Shown here piece after piece: positions 25,572 to 34,836 of a DNA stretch of 64,000 nt (position 1 is its first letter; each line of letters opens with the position of its first letter). Both the position numbers and the translations under genes were made by a program. The notes under the pieces are model-generated. The model did no database searches. It saw only the letters and a list, made by a program, of their open reading frames with translations, and was not told where the DNA came from. The DNA is from Mycobacterium alsense (lineage in GTDB: Bacteria; Actinomycetota; Actinomycetes; Mycobacteriales; Mycobacteriaceae), in the NCBI RefSeq assembly GCF_002086635.1, contig NZ_MVHD01000004.1:106259-170258 (forward strand), read 5' to 3'.

Positions 25572-27133
25572 CCGCACATCCCGCCGCGCAGACCTACTGG
25601 TCCCTGATCGAGACCGCGGCCCATACGCACCCCGACCGGGTGATCCTCACCGACGACTACGGGCGCAGCCTGTCGAGCGCGCAGTTGCGCGAATCGGCGC
25701 TGACGTGCGCGGCCGCGCTGGCCGAGCGGGGGATCGGGCCGGGCACGGTGGTGTCGTGGCAACTGCCGACCACGCTGGAGACGATGGTCGTCATGGCGGC
25801 CCTGACGCGCCTTGGCGCGGTGCAGAACCCGGTGCTGCCGATCTGGCGGGAGAGCGAACTGCGTTTTGTGACAACGCAACTGGAAACCGATTTCTTCATC
25901 GTTCCGGGAGTGTGGCGCGACTTCGACCACACCGCGCTCGCGCAGCGCCTCGCCGGTGAACGTGGTGGTGCGCGGCCGATGGCTGTCGTGGTCATCGATC
26001 ACGCGGCGCCCGTCGCCGGCGCCCTCAGGCTGCCCGCCGGCGATCCAGCGGCGTTGCCGCCGCCGCCGAGCGGCGCCGAGGACCCGCGCTGGATCTATTA
26101 CTCGTCGGGCACGACGGCCGCGCCGAAGGGGGCGCGGCACTGCGACCGTTCGGTCATCGCCGGGTCGGCGGGGGTCGTCGGCATCGTCGGGGCGTCCAGT
26201 GGCGACGTCAACCCGATCGCGTTTCCGGTTTCGCACATCGGAGGCGCCGCCATGCTCGCCGCGGGCCTGCACACCGGCATGCGGCTCGTGCTGTTCGACG
26301 CCTTCGACCCCATCCAGACCCCCATCGCCATCGCGGCGCACCGCCCGACCCTGCTGGGCAGCGCGACCCCCTTCTTCGTCGCGTTCATGGCGGCCCAGGC
26401 GAGGCACGGTGACCGGCCGCTCTACCCGGACCTGCGCGGCTGCGTCGGCGGGGGTGCGCCGATCACCGCCGAACTGGGCCGCCAACTACGGGAGACGTTT
26501 TCGGTCAACGGCGCGGCCAACTCGTGGGGTTTGACCGAGTTTCCGGTCGCCACCTCGCAGACGCCGGACGGCGCGCCCGAACGCCTCGACCGGACCGTGG
26601 GACGGCCGGTGCCGGGGGTGTCGGTGCGGGTGGTCGACGAGGCGGAGCGTGAGGTCCACATCGGCCGGGAGGGGGAGCTTCGCCTCAAGGGGCCACAGTG
26701 CTTCCTCGGCTATGTCGATGCGTCGTTGGACGCCCACGCGTTCGACGCCGACGGGTGGTTCCGGACCGGTGATCTGGGCTTCATCGACGAACAAGGCGAC
26801 ATCGTCGTCACGGGGCGGATCAAGGACGCGATCATCCGCAACGCGGAGAACATCTCGGCGCTGGAGATCGAGGGCGTGCTGGCCAGCCACCCGGGCGTGG
26901 CCGACGTCGCGGTCATCGGCGTGCCCGACGAACGGACCGGGGAGCGCGTCTGCGCCGTCGTCGTCGCACACCCGGGTGCCGAGGTGACACTGTCCTCGGT
27001 CTTCCAACACTGTCAGGCCCGCGGGCTCAGCAAGCACAAGACGCCGGAACGGCTCGAAGTCGTTGCCGCGCTGCCCCGCAACCTCACCGGCAAGGTGCTC
27101 AAGACCGAATTGCGGGCCCGCTTCGCCGGCTAG
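25568..27133 (+). CDS. Acyl-CoA ligase/synthetase (ANL superfamily)
   Basis: 521 aa adenylate-forming enzyme. The P-loop is YYSSGTTAAPKGARH, the A5 region is GAANSWGLTEFP, the hinge region is WFRTGDLGFIDEQGDIVVTGRIKD, and the C-terminal catalytic Lys motif is LPRNLTGKVLK. It activates a carboxylic acid to its CoA thioester via the acyl-AMP. GTG start at 25568 overlaps the ACAD stop. It is the last gene of the 22.2-27.1 kb operon. Its stop is 1 bp from the stop of the convergent amidohydrolase. Confidence 0.9.
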   Translation: MTAHPAAQTYWSLIETAAHTHPDRVILTDDYGRSLSSAQLRESALTCAAALAERGIGPGTVVSWQLPTTLETMVVMAALTRLGAVQNPVLPIWRESELRFVTTQLETDFFIVPGVWRDFDHTALAQRLAGERGGARPMAVVVIDHAAPVAGALRLPAGDPAALPPPPSGAEDPRWIYYSSGTTAAPKGARHCDRSVIAGSAGVVGIVGASSGDVNPIAFPVSHIGGAAMLAAGLHTGMRLVLFDAFDPIQTPIAIAAHRPTLLGSATPFFVAFMAAQARHGDRPLYPDLRGCVGGGAPITAELGRQLRETFSVNGAANSWGLTEFPVATSQTPDGAPERLDRTVGRPVPGVSVRVVDEAEREVHIGREGELRLKGPQCFLGYVDASLDAHAFDADGWFRTGDLGFIDEQGDIVVTGRIKDAIIRNAENISALEIEGVLASHPGVADVAVIGVPDERTGERVCAVVVAHPGAEVTLSSVFQHCQARGLSKHKTPERLEVVAALPRNLTGKVLKTELRARFAG

Positions 27134-27134
27134 G

Positions 27135-28307
27135 CTAGACGCCGATGAGTTCCTTGAGGTTGCCGCCCATCACCCGTGCCGCGGTGGCCGCCGGAAGGTC
27201 CTCGAGCTCCTTGACGAAGTCCGCGGGGTTGGCCAGTCCCTCGGGATGGGGATAATCCGAGCCGAACATCACGCGATCCGCACCGAGAATCTCGATGAGA
27301 TGCGACATGTCCTCCTCGTGGAACGGGTTGACCCACACGTGCCTGCGGAAGACATCGCAGGGGTGCTCGGTGAAGTCCTTGGGCTTCTTGCGGTACACCC
27401 GGTCGAACGCATCCATCAGCCGATTCGCCCAGGAACCGCCGTTTTCCACCACGCCGATCCGCAGTCCCGGAAACCGCTCGAAGACCCCGTGGGCGATGAA
27501 CGCGGCGAGGGTGTCGAAGATGTGGCGGCTCTCCTCGTAGATGAAGCCGCGAAACTTCGTCAGCTGGAAGCCCTGGAACTCGGCGCCGTCCTCCCAGTCG
27601 GAGAGGTAGCGGTCGTAGCCGGCGTCGGAGTTGTGCATCTGGACCGAGATGCCCGAGGATTCGACCAGTCGCCAGAAATCGTCGAACTCCGGCAATGCGG
27701 GCGAACGCGAGGTGCCGTCCTCCCGCGGTACCGGCGCGGGCCGGATCAGGACCGTCTTGGCGCCGTTGTCCAGGCACCACTCGAGCTCCTTGACGCCTGC
27801 CGCCGGATCGTTGAGCGAGATCGCCGGGACCGCGAAGATGCGGTTCTGATAGTTGAATGTCCAGTCTTCGAGCAGCCAGCGGTTGAAGGCGTGGGTGACC
27901 GCGTGGGTGAGCTCGGTGTCGGACTTCGTGCGTTCCTCGAGCATGCCCGCCGTGGTCGGGAACATCACCGCGCCGTCGACGCCCTGGCGGTCCATCAGCG
28001 CCAGGCGCAGGTCGGGTCGCCGGAACTCGTCGGGGCAGCGGATCGGGTCGGCGAGTTCCCGCAGCGTCTTGCCCTCCGGGTTGATCCCGCGGTAGTAGTC
28101 GGCCCACGCGCCGGGCGTGGGAATCACCTCGTACGTCGGGTTCGGGATGCACTCGGTGACCACGCCGAGGATCTGTAGCTTCTTGCGGCCGTTGACGTCG
28201 ATGAACTTCAGCGCCTCGGAGTACTTTTCCGGGAGATAACGCGTGTAGGCATCGATGGTCTCGTACATGTGGTTGTCGGCGTCCCACACTTCCAATGCCT
28301 CGTTCAC
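27135..28307 (-). CDS. Amidohydrolase-2 family metal-dependent hydrolase
   Basis: 390 aa TIM-barrel protein. Metal motifs are WDADNHMYET, VQMHNSDAGYDRYL and FGSDYPHPEG. It parallels the 17510-18703 protein closely (NHMYE start, HAFNRWLLEDWTFNY versus HALNEWMHEHWTFNY, RPAPVPRE), so the two are recent paralogues. GTG at 28307 is chosen over a TTG four codons upstream because GGAGG lies 5 nt before it. A GAGAAT-type site lies 20 bp upstream. It is apparently monocistronic; it is followed by the convergent ligase. Confidence 0.88.
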   Translation of the reverse strand: MNEALEVWDADNHMYETIDAYTRYLPEKYSEALKFIDVNGRKKLQILGVVTECIPNPTYEVIPTPGAWADYYRGINPEGKTLRELADPIRCPDEFRRPDLRLALMDRQGVDGAVMFPTTAGMLEERTKSDTELTHAVTHAFNRWLLEDWTFNYQNRIFAVPAISLNDPAAGVKELEWCLDNGAKTVLIRPAPVPREDGTSRSPALPEFDDFWRLVESSGISVQMHNSDAGYDRYLSDWEDGAEFQGFQLTKFRGFIYEESRHIFDTLAAFIAHGVFERFPGLRIGVVENGGSWANRLMDAFDRVYRKKPKDFTEHPCDVFRRHVWVNPFHEEDMSHLIEILGADRVMFGSDYPHPEGLANPADFVKELEDLPAATAARVMGGNLKELIGV

Positions 28308-28327
28308 CAGTGCCTCCAACGTGGAAG

Positions 28328-28343
28328 GAGAATCTTAGTTCTC
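28328..28343. promoter_or_regulatory. GAGAAT-type operator candidate upstream of amidohydrolase
   Basis: GAGAAT-CTTA-GTTCTC, an inverted repeat with 5 of 6 paired positions, 20 bp upstream of the amidohydrolase GTG at 28307. Its spacing from the start matches that of the 22169 site (18 bp) and the 41143 site (19 bp). Confidence 0.55.
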
Positions 28344-28372
28344 AACGTAGCAGAACGCCCGTATCCGGCTTT

Positions 28373-29131
28373 CTACAGACTCATGAAGTGGCCGCCGTCG
28401 ACGCCGAGGGTTTGCCCGGTGATGTAGCGGGCCGCGGGGCCGACCAGGAACGCGATGGCGGGCCCGATGTCGCGTTCGGGATCACCGATGCGGCCGAGCG
28501 GCACCCGCCGTGAAAGCCGTTGCTCCATCGCCGGTTCGGCTTCGATTGCCGCAGTCATCGCCGGCGAATAGGCCAGCGGTGAAACCGCATTCACCGTGAT
28601 GCGATGTGGGGCCCACTCTCGCGCGAGGCTCTTGGCAAAGCCGCGTAACGCGCCCTTCATCGTCGCGTAGAGGGGCAGCGTCGCGCTGCCCTCGATCCCG
28701 GCGGGCGAGGTCATCACGAGGAAGGTCCCGCCGTGCGTCTTGAGCGCGTCGAATGCGGCCGCGGCGCAACGTTGGGCGCCGCCGACCGACACCGAATAGT
28801 GGTCGTCCCACAACGTCCGGCTCACCTCCTCGAGCCGATGCGGCCGGCTGGAACTATTGCTGGTGGCGTTGTGCACCACCGCGTCGAGCCGGCCGGTCGC
28901 GGCCAGCGCGATGCCCACGGCCGCGGTGACCTGTTCGGGGACGGTGACGTCGCAGCGCGCCCAGGTCGCCTGGTGGTGGCGCGCGGAGATATGAGCGACG
29001 ACATCGCATCCGGATTCCGAGCGGGATGCGACCACGACATGTGCGCCGACGGCCGCCAGCGCGAGTGCGATACCGCGCCCCACGCCCGCCCCCGCGCCGG
29101 TCACCAGCACGGTGTGACCATCCAGCCTCAC
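28373..29131 (-). CDS. Short-chain dehydrogenase/reductase
   Basis: 252 aa classical SDR. It has VLVTGAGAGVGRGIALALA, VVVASRSE, the catalytic SPAG serine region VMTSPAGIEG, YATMKGALRGFAKSLAREW (Tyr-Lys), and a normal C-terminus ITGQTLGVDGGHFMSL. It has HNATS where NNAG is usual. It is the last gene of the eight-gene operon; its GTG start overlaps the preceding degenerate SDR by GTGA. Likely a beta-hydroxyacyl-CoA or alcohol dehydrogenase step. Confidence 0.9.
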   Translation of the reverse strand: MRLDGHTVLVTGAGAGVGRGIALALAAVGAHVVVASRSESGCDVVAHISARHHQATWARCDVTVPEQVTAAVGIALAATGRLDAVVHNATSNSSSRPHRLEEVSRTLWDDHYSVSVGGAQRCAAAAFDALKTHGGTFLVMTSPAGIEGSATLPLYATMKGALRGFAKSLAREWAPHRITVNAVSPLAYSPAMTAAIEAEPAMEQRLSRRVPLGRIGDPERDIGPAIAFLVGPAARYITGQTLGVDGGHFMSL

Positions 29132-29682
29132 GGCAGCATCACCGAACCCCCGTCCGCGACGATGGTCACCCCAACGAGGTGATCGATGTCGCGTCGCAAA
29201 AGGAACTTCGCCGTCTCCACGACGGAGTTGATCAGCGTGCGGTCATCGGAGAACGCGGCCGCGGTCAGATGGGACCCGTCCAACCCCGGTGCGAACAGGT
29301 CTACCGGGGCCGCGACGAGATTGACCCAAACCCCGTCGGAACACCATTGCCGCGCCGCCGATTTCGCCATCGCGCGGATGCCTTCGATTGCCGTCGTGTA
29401 GGCCACCCCTCCGGCCGTACCCGCCATGCCGATCGTCGGGACGAGAAGGACGATACGGCCGCCGTGCGACCTCATCGCGGAATGCGCGCGTTGCAAATCG
29501 ACAAGCGTGCGCCACATCGCGTCGCCGGCGTCGACCGTCAGCATCGAGCCATCGCCGACGGAGACCAGGACGCCCTCGACCCCAGGCGGCAGCGGTGCAT
29601 CGAAGCCCGGCGCGACGGCGCCGAGGCCGTCGGCGAGCGCGCTCGTCAGCGGGCCGGCGGATCCGAGAACGACAATCGACAC
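29128..29682 (-). CDS. Degenerate SDR-like protein
   Basis: 184 aa, about 60 residues shorter than normal SDRs. It retains a beta-1 start VVLGSAGPLTSALADGL but lacks a proper glycine motif. It has a strand RIVLLVPTIGM, then AYTTAIEGIRAMAKSAARQW, in which the YxxxK lysine position is Ile, and a standard C-terminal LVGVTIVADGGSVMLP. It is therefore probably non-catalytic. Fused-like pairing with the canonical SDR immediately downstream suggests a regulatory or structural dimer partner (inference). GTG at 29682 has GAGGTG upstream. Confidence 0.75.
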   Translation of the reverse strand: MSIVVLGSAGPLTSALADGLGAVAPGFDAPLPPGVEGVLVSVGDGSMLTVDAGDAMWRTLVDLQRAHSAMRSHGGRIVLLVPTIGMAGTAGGVAYTTAIEGIRAMAKSAARQWCSDGVWVNLVAAPVDLFAPGLDGSHLTAAAFSDDRTLINSVVETAKFLLRRDIDHLVGVTIVADGGSVMLP

Positions 29683-29693
29683 CGAAGTGCACC

Positions 29694-31154
29694 TCAGCCG
29701 CCGGCCAGCGCGGTCAGCTCGCGCTTGACCACCTTGCCGGTGTCGTTGCGCGGAAGCCGGTCGATGAACACGAATCGCACGGGCACGCGGTACGGCGTCA
29801 GTCGTTCCCGGCACCACGCGGTGAGGCTGCCTTCGGTCACGGTGTCATCACCCCGCACGACGAACGCCCACGGCACCTCGCCGAGCCGCTCGTCCGGTAT
29901 CCCTACCACGGCGGCTTCCCGCACCCCGCCGGCGGCGAGAATGACGTCTTCCACGGCGCCCGGGAAGACCTTGAGCCCGCCGCGGTTGATCATGTCCGAC
30001 ACCCGGCCGTCGAGCCACAGGAACCCGTCGCCGTCGAACCACCCGAGATCGCCGGTGTGGAACCAGCCGTCGTCGGTGAGCCGGTCCAGGAACGCGGCGT
30101 CGATCTTGCGGGCGGCCGTTGTCGGCGTGCGCACCATCACCTCGTCGTCGGAGATCGTCACGTCGATGCCGGGCAGCGGACGCCCGACGGAGCCCAGCTT
30201 GGCCTCGCCCCACTCCCGGGCGTCGGCGGCCGACCAGCCCACCACCTCGCCGCCGAGCTCTGTTTGGCCGTAGGAGTTGAGCACGATCACCCCGAACTTG
30301 TCGCGGAACCGGGCCGCCTGAACGGGGGACAGGGGAGCGGTGATCGATCGCACGATCTTCAGCGGCGACAGGTCCGTGACCGAGTCGTCGTGCAGGACCA
30401 TGGTCAGCGCCGCCGGCGGCAGCACGGTGGAGCGCAACTGGTGGCATTTGACCAGCGCGGCGAAGTCCGACGGGGAGAACCGGTCCATCAGCACGACACC
30501 GGAGCCCGCCCGGAAGGCGAACAGCACCTGGTAGATGCCGGCCCACAGGGACAACGACAAGGGCACCAAATTCGGCATGGGGGGCCGCTTCGGCTTGGCC
30601 GAAATGGGTTTTGCGCCGCGGAGCTTGGACAGCAGCCGGTCGATCAGATCGAGCACCGTGCTGTGACGCAGCGGCACCGGTTTCGGCGGACCCGTGGTGC
30701 CGGACGTGAATTGCAGCAGCGCGACATCGTCGTCATAGGACGGCGCGTCGGTCGGGTGATCCGACGAGGCGGCCTCGGACTGACCGGCCCACGACAGCGC
30801 CTCGCCGGTGATGACCGGCAGGTGATAAGCCGAGAACCGCTGTGCGAGTTCGCCGGTGGTGACGACGGCAACGGGGTGCAACGTCTCCAGCTGGGTGGCG
30901 ACCTCGGCGTCGGCCGCCCTGGGGTTCAGCGGCGTGTACACCCCACCGGCGCGCCACGTGCCGAACAGCGCGGCGATGGTCGTGGCGTCGTTGGGCAGCA
31001 TCGCGGCGACCACCTGTCCGGTCGCCAGCCCGTTGGCGGCGAGCAGCGCGCCCAGTCGTTCGGCGCTGGCCGCCAGCTGGTCGCGGGACACCTGGCCGCC
31101 GAGCACGTGCACCGCTACCTCGGGCAGACCGTCGAGCAGCTTTGCCAGGCTCAC
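29694..31154 (-). CDS. Acyl-CoA ligase/synthetase (ANL superfamily)
   Basis: 486 aa. The P-loop is LQFTSGTTGPPKPVPLRH, the A5 region is VLNSYGQTELGG, the hinge is WFHTGDLGWFDGDGFLWLDGRVSD, and the lysine motif is LPRNDTGKVVKREL. It begins directly at the N-terminal domain with little leader (LAKLLDGLPEVAVHVLGG), so it is slightly shorter than FadD proteins. GTG start overlaps the crotonase stop by GTGA. It would supply the CoA ester consumed by the ACAD and crotonases encoded upstream in the same transcript. Confidence 0.9.
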   Translation of the reverse strand: MSLAKLLDGLPEVAVHVLGGQVSRDQLAASAERLGALLAANGLATGQVVAAMLPNDATTIAALFGTWRAGGVYTPLNPRAADAEVATQLETLHPVAVVTTGELAQRFSAYHLPVITGEALSWAGQSEAASSDHPTDAPSYDDDVALLQFTSGTTGPPKPVPLRHSTVLDLIDRLLSKLRGAKPISAKPKRPPMPNLVPLSLSLWAGIYQVLFAFRAGSGVVLMDRFSPSDFAALVKCHQLRSTVLPPAALTMVLHDDSVTDLSPLKIVRSITAPLSPVQAARFRDKFGVIVLNSYGQTELGGEVVGWSAADAREWGEAKLGSVGRPLPGIDVTISDDEVMVRTPTTAARKIDAAFLDRLTDDGWFHTGDLGWFDGDGFLWLDGRVSDMINRGGLKVFPGAVEDVILAAGGVREAAVVGIPDERLGEVPWAFVVRGDDTVTEGSLTAWCRERLTPYRVPVRFVFIDRLPRNDTGKVVKRELTALAGG

Positions 31155-31951
31155 GAATCGGCCTCCAGTGGCGCCCAGTTCGGGGTTCGCTTGTCCGCGA
31201 AGGCGAGCGGCCCCTCGTTCTGGTCGGGATGTCCCCACATCGACGTCAGGTGCTTCGCCCCTTCGCGGCACGCATCCGTGAGCCCGTATTCGAGCGCTCC
31301 CCACAGCGCGCGCTTGGTCGCGCGCATCGCCGCCGGCGAGTTCTTGGCGATCTTCTCGGCGAGCTCCTGGGCGGCCTCGCGCAGCTTCTCGGGCGGGTCG
31401 ACGACCTGGCTGATCATGCCGAGCTCGTAGGCGCGCCGGGCGCTGAGCCGTTCGTGGCTGCCGACCAGCGCCATCCGCAGCACCGCCTCGGCGGGCATCT
31501 TGCGCATCAGCGCGATGGTCTCCAGGGCGCTGACCTGGCCGATCGAGACGTGCGGATCGACGAACGTCGCATCCGACGACGCGATGACGACGTCGGCGTC
31601 GGCGACCCAGTGCAATCCGCCGCCGGCGCACACCCCGTTGACGGCGGTGATCACCGGCTTTTCGACGTTGCAGTGCCACGCCGTCAACTTCAGCTCCAGC
31701 GTGCGCATGGTCTCCTGGAACTGCAGCACGGCCTCGCCGTCCAATGACTCCATGTCGGCGCCCACCTGGAAGGCCCGCCCGTTGCCGGTGTGCACGATGA
31801 CCCGCACGTCGGGGTCGGCGTTCAATTCCGCCCAGGCTCTGGGGAATTCCTCCCGCATCACCGCGTCGTAGGCGTTGAGGCGGTCCGGCCGGTCGTTGAT
31901 GATCCAGCCGACCGGTCCGCGTCGCTCGACGACCAGCCTTTGGTAGGTCAT
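31151..31951 (-). CDS. Enoyl-CoA hydratase/isomerase (crotonase family)
   Basis: 266 aa. It has GWIINDRPDRLNAYDAVM, the oxyanion-hole segments AFQVGADMESL and AVNGVCAGGGLHWVADADVV, then DPHVSIGQVSALETIAL. The usual catalytic glutamates of hydratases are not obvious in the Sxx GQ segment, so an isomerase or C-C hydrolase function is equally possible. The start is ATG at 31951, overlapping the preceding crotonase stop (ATGA). It is a tandem paralogue of that gene, with the same KISSWHC/KLTAWHC region. Confidence 0.88.
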   Translation of the reverse strand: MTYQRLVVERRGPVGWIINDRPDRLNAYDAVMREEFPRAWAELNADPDVRVIVHTGNGRAFQVGADMESLDGEAVLQFQETMRTLELKLTAWHCNVEKPVITAVNGVCAGGGLHWVADADVVIASSDATFVDPHVSIGQVSALETIALMRKMPAEAVLRMALVGSHERLSARRAYELGMISQVVDPPEKLREAAQELAEKIAKNSPAAMRATKRALWGALEYGLTDACREGAKHLTSMWGHPDQNEGPLAFADKRTPNWAPLEADS

Positions 31952-32763
31952 GAAACCTCCACTGCATCCGACAGCGGTTGCCACTGCGGCGCGCGCTTTT
32001 CGCGCCACGCCCGGGCACCCTCGCCGTGATCGGGGTGATTACGCAGCCGCCAGATTTCGCCGGCGGCATCGTTGCGGGCCTGGGTCATGCCGACTTCCAG
32101 CGAGTGCCAGAGCGCCTTCTTCGTCGCCCGCATCGCGGTCGGCGAATTCGTGGCGATTGCGGCGGCGAGCCGCGCCGCTGTAGGGCGGAGCTGATCGGCC
32201 GGCACCACCTCCGACAGAATGCCCAATTCGTGGGCGCGCCGCGCCGAGAGGCGTTCCCCCTTGCCGCTCAAGGTCATTCGAAGGACCGCCTCCATCGGGG
32301 ACTTGCGCAGCAGCGTGATCGCCTCGTAGGCGACGGCCTGGCCCACCGAGACGTGCGGGTCGACGAACGAGGCCTCCTCGGCGGCGATCACGATGTCGGC
32401 GTCGGCCACCAGGTGCAGACCACCGCCCGCGCAAATCCCGTTGACGGCCGCGATCACGGGCTTCCACACCCCGCAGTGCCACGACGATATCTTCAGCTCG
32501 GCATCCCTGGTCCGCCGGGAGTGCCGGCGCATCGCCTCCTTGTCACGCGCCACCTGCACCACGTCCATTCCGGTGCAGAACGCTTTGCCGTTCGCGGTGT
32601 TGACGATCACGCGCACGTCGGGATCGGCATCCAGCTCGGCCCACGCGGCTTCGAGTTCGTCGAGCATCACCGAGTCGAAGGCGTTGCCCGCGTCCGGCCT
32701 GTCCAGGATGAGCCAGCCGACGCTGTCGGATTTCTCCACCACCAAACGGCGATAGTCGCTCAC
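31948..32763 (-). CDS. Enoyl-CoA hydratase/isomerase (crotonase family)
   Basis: 271 aa crotonase. It has GWLILDRPDAGNAFDSVM, AFCTGMDVVQVARD, AVNGICAGGGLHLVADADIV and DPHVSVGQAVAYEAI. It is clearly paralogous to the next gene (same RRLVVE start, same ATNSPTAMRATKKALW helix), implying tandem duplication. The two may form a heteromeric enzyme or handle successive intermediates. GTG at 32763 overlaps the ACAD stop by GTGA. Confidence 0.88.
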   Translation of the reverse strand: MSDYRRLVVEKSDSVGWLILDRPDAGNAFDSVMLDELEAAWAELDADPDVRVIVNTANGKAFCTGMDVVQVARDKEAMRRHSRRTRDAELKISSWHCGVWKPVIAAVNGICAGGGLHLVADADIVIAAEEASFVDPHVSVGQAVAYEAITLLRKSPMEAVLRMTLSGKGERLSARRAHELGILSEVVPADQLRPTAARLAAAIATNSPTAMRATKKALWHSLEVGMTQARNDAAGEIWRLRNHPDHGEGARAWREKRAPQWQPLSDAVEVS

Positions 32764-34019
32764 GAGCGCGGGATGTCCTTCCAGGGCTTCCCCTTCCAAG
32801 GGTCCGGCTCCTTGGGCAATCCGAGAACACGCTCGCCCAGGATGTTCTTGTTGATGTCGGTGGTGCCACCCTCGGTGGCGTTGGCCAGGCTGCGCATCAT
32901 CCCCTTGACGTCGCGCGGCAGGGCATCCGGGTCGTCGGTGGCCTGCCACGCGATCGCCTCCGTGCCCAGCAGGTCGACCATGAGGTCCTGGATCTGCTGG
33001 TTGAGCGTGGCCTGGTGCACCTTGCCGATCGAGGACGCGGCTCCCGGGGACTGGCCGGACGAAAGTGCCGCGCGGACGCGGGCGTTCGTCCAGCCACGCA
33101 CCCGCTCCTGCGCCCACAACCGCATGACTTTGCTCCGGACGACGGGGTCGTCCCACCGGCCGGTTTCCCGGGCCAGGGCTATCAGCCGGTCGGCGCCGGA
33201 GCCACCGAGCCGGCCCATGCCGCCCGACCCGGAGCCCGAAACCATCTGCCGCTCACTGGACAACGTCGACGCGCTGACGCGCCATCCGTCGTTGACCGCT
33301 CCGACGCGGTGGGCGTCCGGGATTCGCGCGTCGTCGATGAAGACCTCGTTGAACTCCGCCTCGCCGGTGATCTGGCGCAGGGGTCTCACCTCGACGCCCG
33401 GTTGATGCATGTCGAGCAGGAAGTAGGTGATGCCCCGGTGCTTGGGCGCCTCTGGATCGGTGCGCGCGAGCAGGATGGCAAAGTCGGCCTCGTCGGCCCA
33501 CGTGGTCCAGACCTTCTGTCCGGAGACCACCCAGTCGGAGTCTTCACCCGGGCCGACCCGAACCGCGCGGGTGGCCAGCGACGCGAGGTCGGAGCCCGCG
33601 CCGGGTTCGCTGAAGAGTTGACACCACTTTTCCTCGTTGCGCACGATCGGCGGCAGAAAGCGCAGCCGCTGCTCCTCGGTGCCGTGGCTGAACAACGCCG
33701 CGGCGGCATTGTTGAGCCCCAACGGATTCAGTCGCGACAGGCGCAGCGGCCGCAGCACCCCCTCGATCGCGTCGGCGACCTCGTTGTCGACACCCAGGCC
33801 CCCGTAGTCGCGAGCCCAGGTCGGTACGACAAGCCCGGACGCGGCGAAAGCGGGATACCACCGCTCGTAGTCCGCGGGGCCGCGCACCGCCCGCAGCGCG
33901 GCGGCGCCCTGGGCGGCGGCCGTGCGCCAGGAGGGGGGCACCTCGGCCTCGACCCATCGCTCGACCGTCGCGACGGCGTCGGCGGCGCTCGTGGCTTCGG
34001 AGATCGGAAGCGCTGTCAT
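32760..34019 (-). CDS. Acyl-CoA dehydrogenase, long type
   Basis: 419 aa ACAD. It has GLVVPTWARDYGGLG, CQLFSEPGAGSDLASL, WVVSGQKVWTTWADEADFAIL, and a complete tail NATEGGTTDINKNILGERVLGLP. The N-terminal extension of about 40 residues is longer than in the others. No short ACAD is in this operon, so it may pair with one encoded elsewhere (20841 or 48519) or act as a homotetramer. It starts 6 bp before the stop of the upstream crotonase gene. Confidence 0.9.
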   Translation of the reverse strand: MTALPISEATSAADAVATVERWVEAEVPPSWRTAAAQGAAALRAVRGPADYERWYPAFAASGLVVPTWARDYGGLGVDNEVADAIEGVLRPLRLSRLNPLGLNNAAAALFSHGTEEQRLRFLPPIVRNEEKWCQLFSEPGAGSDLASLATRAVRVGPGEDSDWVVSGQKVWTTWADEADFAILLARTDPEAPKHRGITYFLLDMHQPGVEVRPLRQITGEAEFNEVFIDDARIPDAHRVGAVNDGWRVSASTLSSERQMVSGSGSGGMGRLGGSGADRLIALARETGRWDDPVVRSKVMRLWAQERVRGWTNARVRAALSSGQSPGAASSIGKVHQATLNQQIQDLMVDLLGTEAIAWQATDDPDALPRDVKGMMRSLANATEGGTTDINKNILGERVLGLPKEPDPWKGKPWKDIPRS

Positions 34020-34025
34020 GGTCGG

Positions 34026-34832
34026 CTAGCGTCCCTGGAACTTCGCGTCACGTTTGTCGCGGAAGGCGGCGAGTCCCTCGCCGAAATCCTCGCTGCGGCT
34101 CGACAACTCGAGTGCCATCGCCTCGTTCTGCAGGTGGCGGTCGAGGTCGAGCCCGTTGCCGCTCTGCAGGAGCCACTTGGTGAGGCCGAGCGCCACGGTG
34201 GGCGCATCGCCCAGCCTGGTGACCAATTCGGTTGCCGTCGCGTCCAATTGGTCTACCGAGACGGCAACGTGGATGATGCCCCATTCCGCCGCGGTGGCTC
34301 CGGTGATCTTTTCACCCAGCATCAAGAGCTGTCGGGTGCGGACCATGCCGATGAGCCGGGGCAGCAGCCAGGCCGCGCCGCTGTCGGGCGTGAAGCCGCG
34401 GGCCATGAATGGTTCCCAGAACCGCGCATCGTCGGCGGCCGCGCAGAAGTCGGAGGCCAGCGCGATGTGGAACCCGAGGCCGACGGCCCAGCCGCGCACC
34501 ACCGACACGATCGGCACCTGCGTCTCGAGCATCAACGGGATGAGCCGGTTGGCCTTGTTCGGCAGCCTGCGCTGGGTGCTGCCGACCCTCGGCTTGCGCT
34601 CGGAACGTGCGTTGTTGGCGATCAGGTCGGAGCCGGCGCAGAAGTCCCGCCCCTCGGCGTCGATCCGGATGACGCGCACCGACTCGTCGATGCCCGCGGC
34701 GGCCAGATGCGCGATCATCGCGTCGAGCATCACGTCGTTGACAGCGTTGCGGCGATCGGCACGGTCGAACGTCAGCCGCAGGACGGGGCCTTGTCGTTCG
34801 GCGCGAAGGCCGGGCACGCTGTCGTAACTCAT
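34026..34832 (-). CDS. Enoyl-CoA hydratase/isomerase (crotonase family)
   Basis: 268 aa crotonase. It has VLRLTFDRADRRNAVNDVM, DFCAGSDLIANNARSE, SVVRGWAVGLGFHIALASDF, FWEPFMARGFTPDSGAAWLLPRLIG and a C-terminal EDFGEGLAAFRDKRDAKFQGR. The ARGFTPDSGA region resembles PaaG-type isomerases. It ends like the protein at 36151-36978 (GEGLAAFAERRKPKFRGR), so those two are a second paralogous pair. The start is ATG at 34832, 4 bp after the MaoC stop. Confidence 0.9.
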   Translation of the reverse strand: MSYDSVPGLRAERQGPVLRLTFDRADRRNAVNDVMLDAMIAHLAAAGIDESVRVIRIDAEGRDFCAGSDLIANNARSERKPRVGSTQRRLPNKANRLIPLMLETQVPIVSVVRGWAVGLGFHIALASDFCAAADDARFWEPFMARGFTPDSGAAWLLPRLIGMVRTRQLLMLGEKITGATAAEWGIIHVAVSVDQLDATATELVTRLGDAPTVALGLTKWLLQSGNGLDLDRHLQNEAMALELSSRSEDFGEGLAAFRDKRDAKFQGR

Positions 34833-34836
34833 GACC

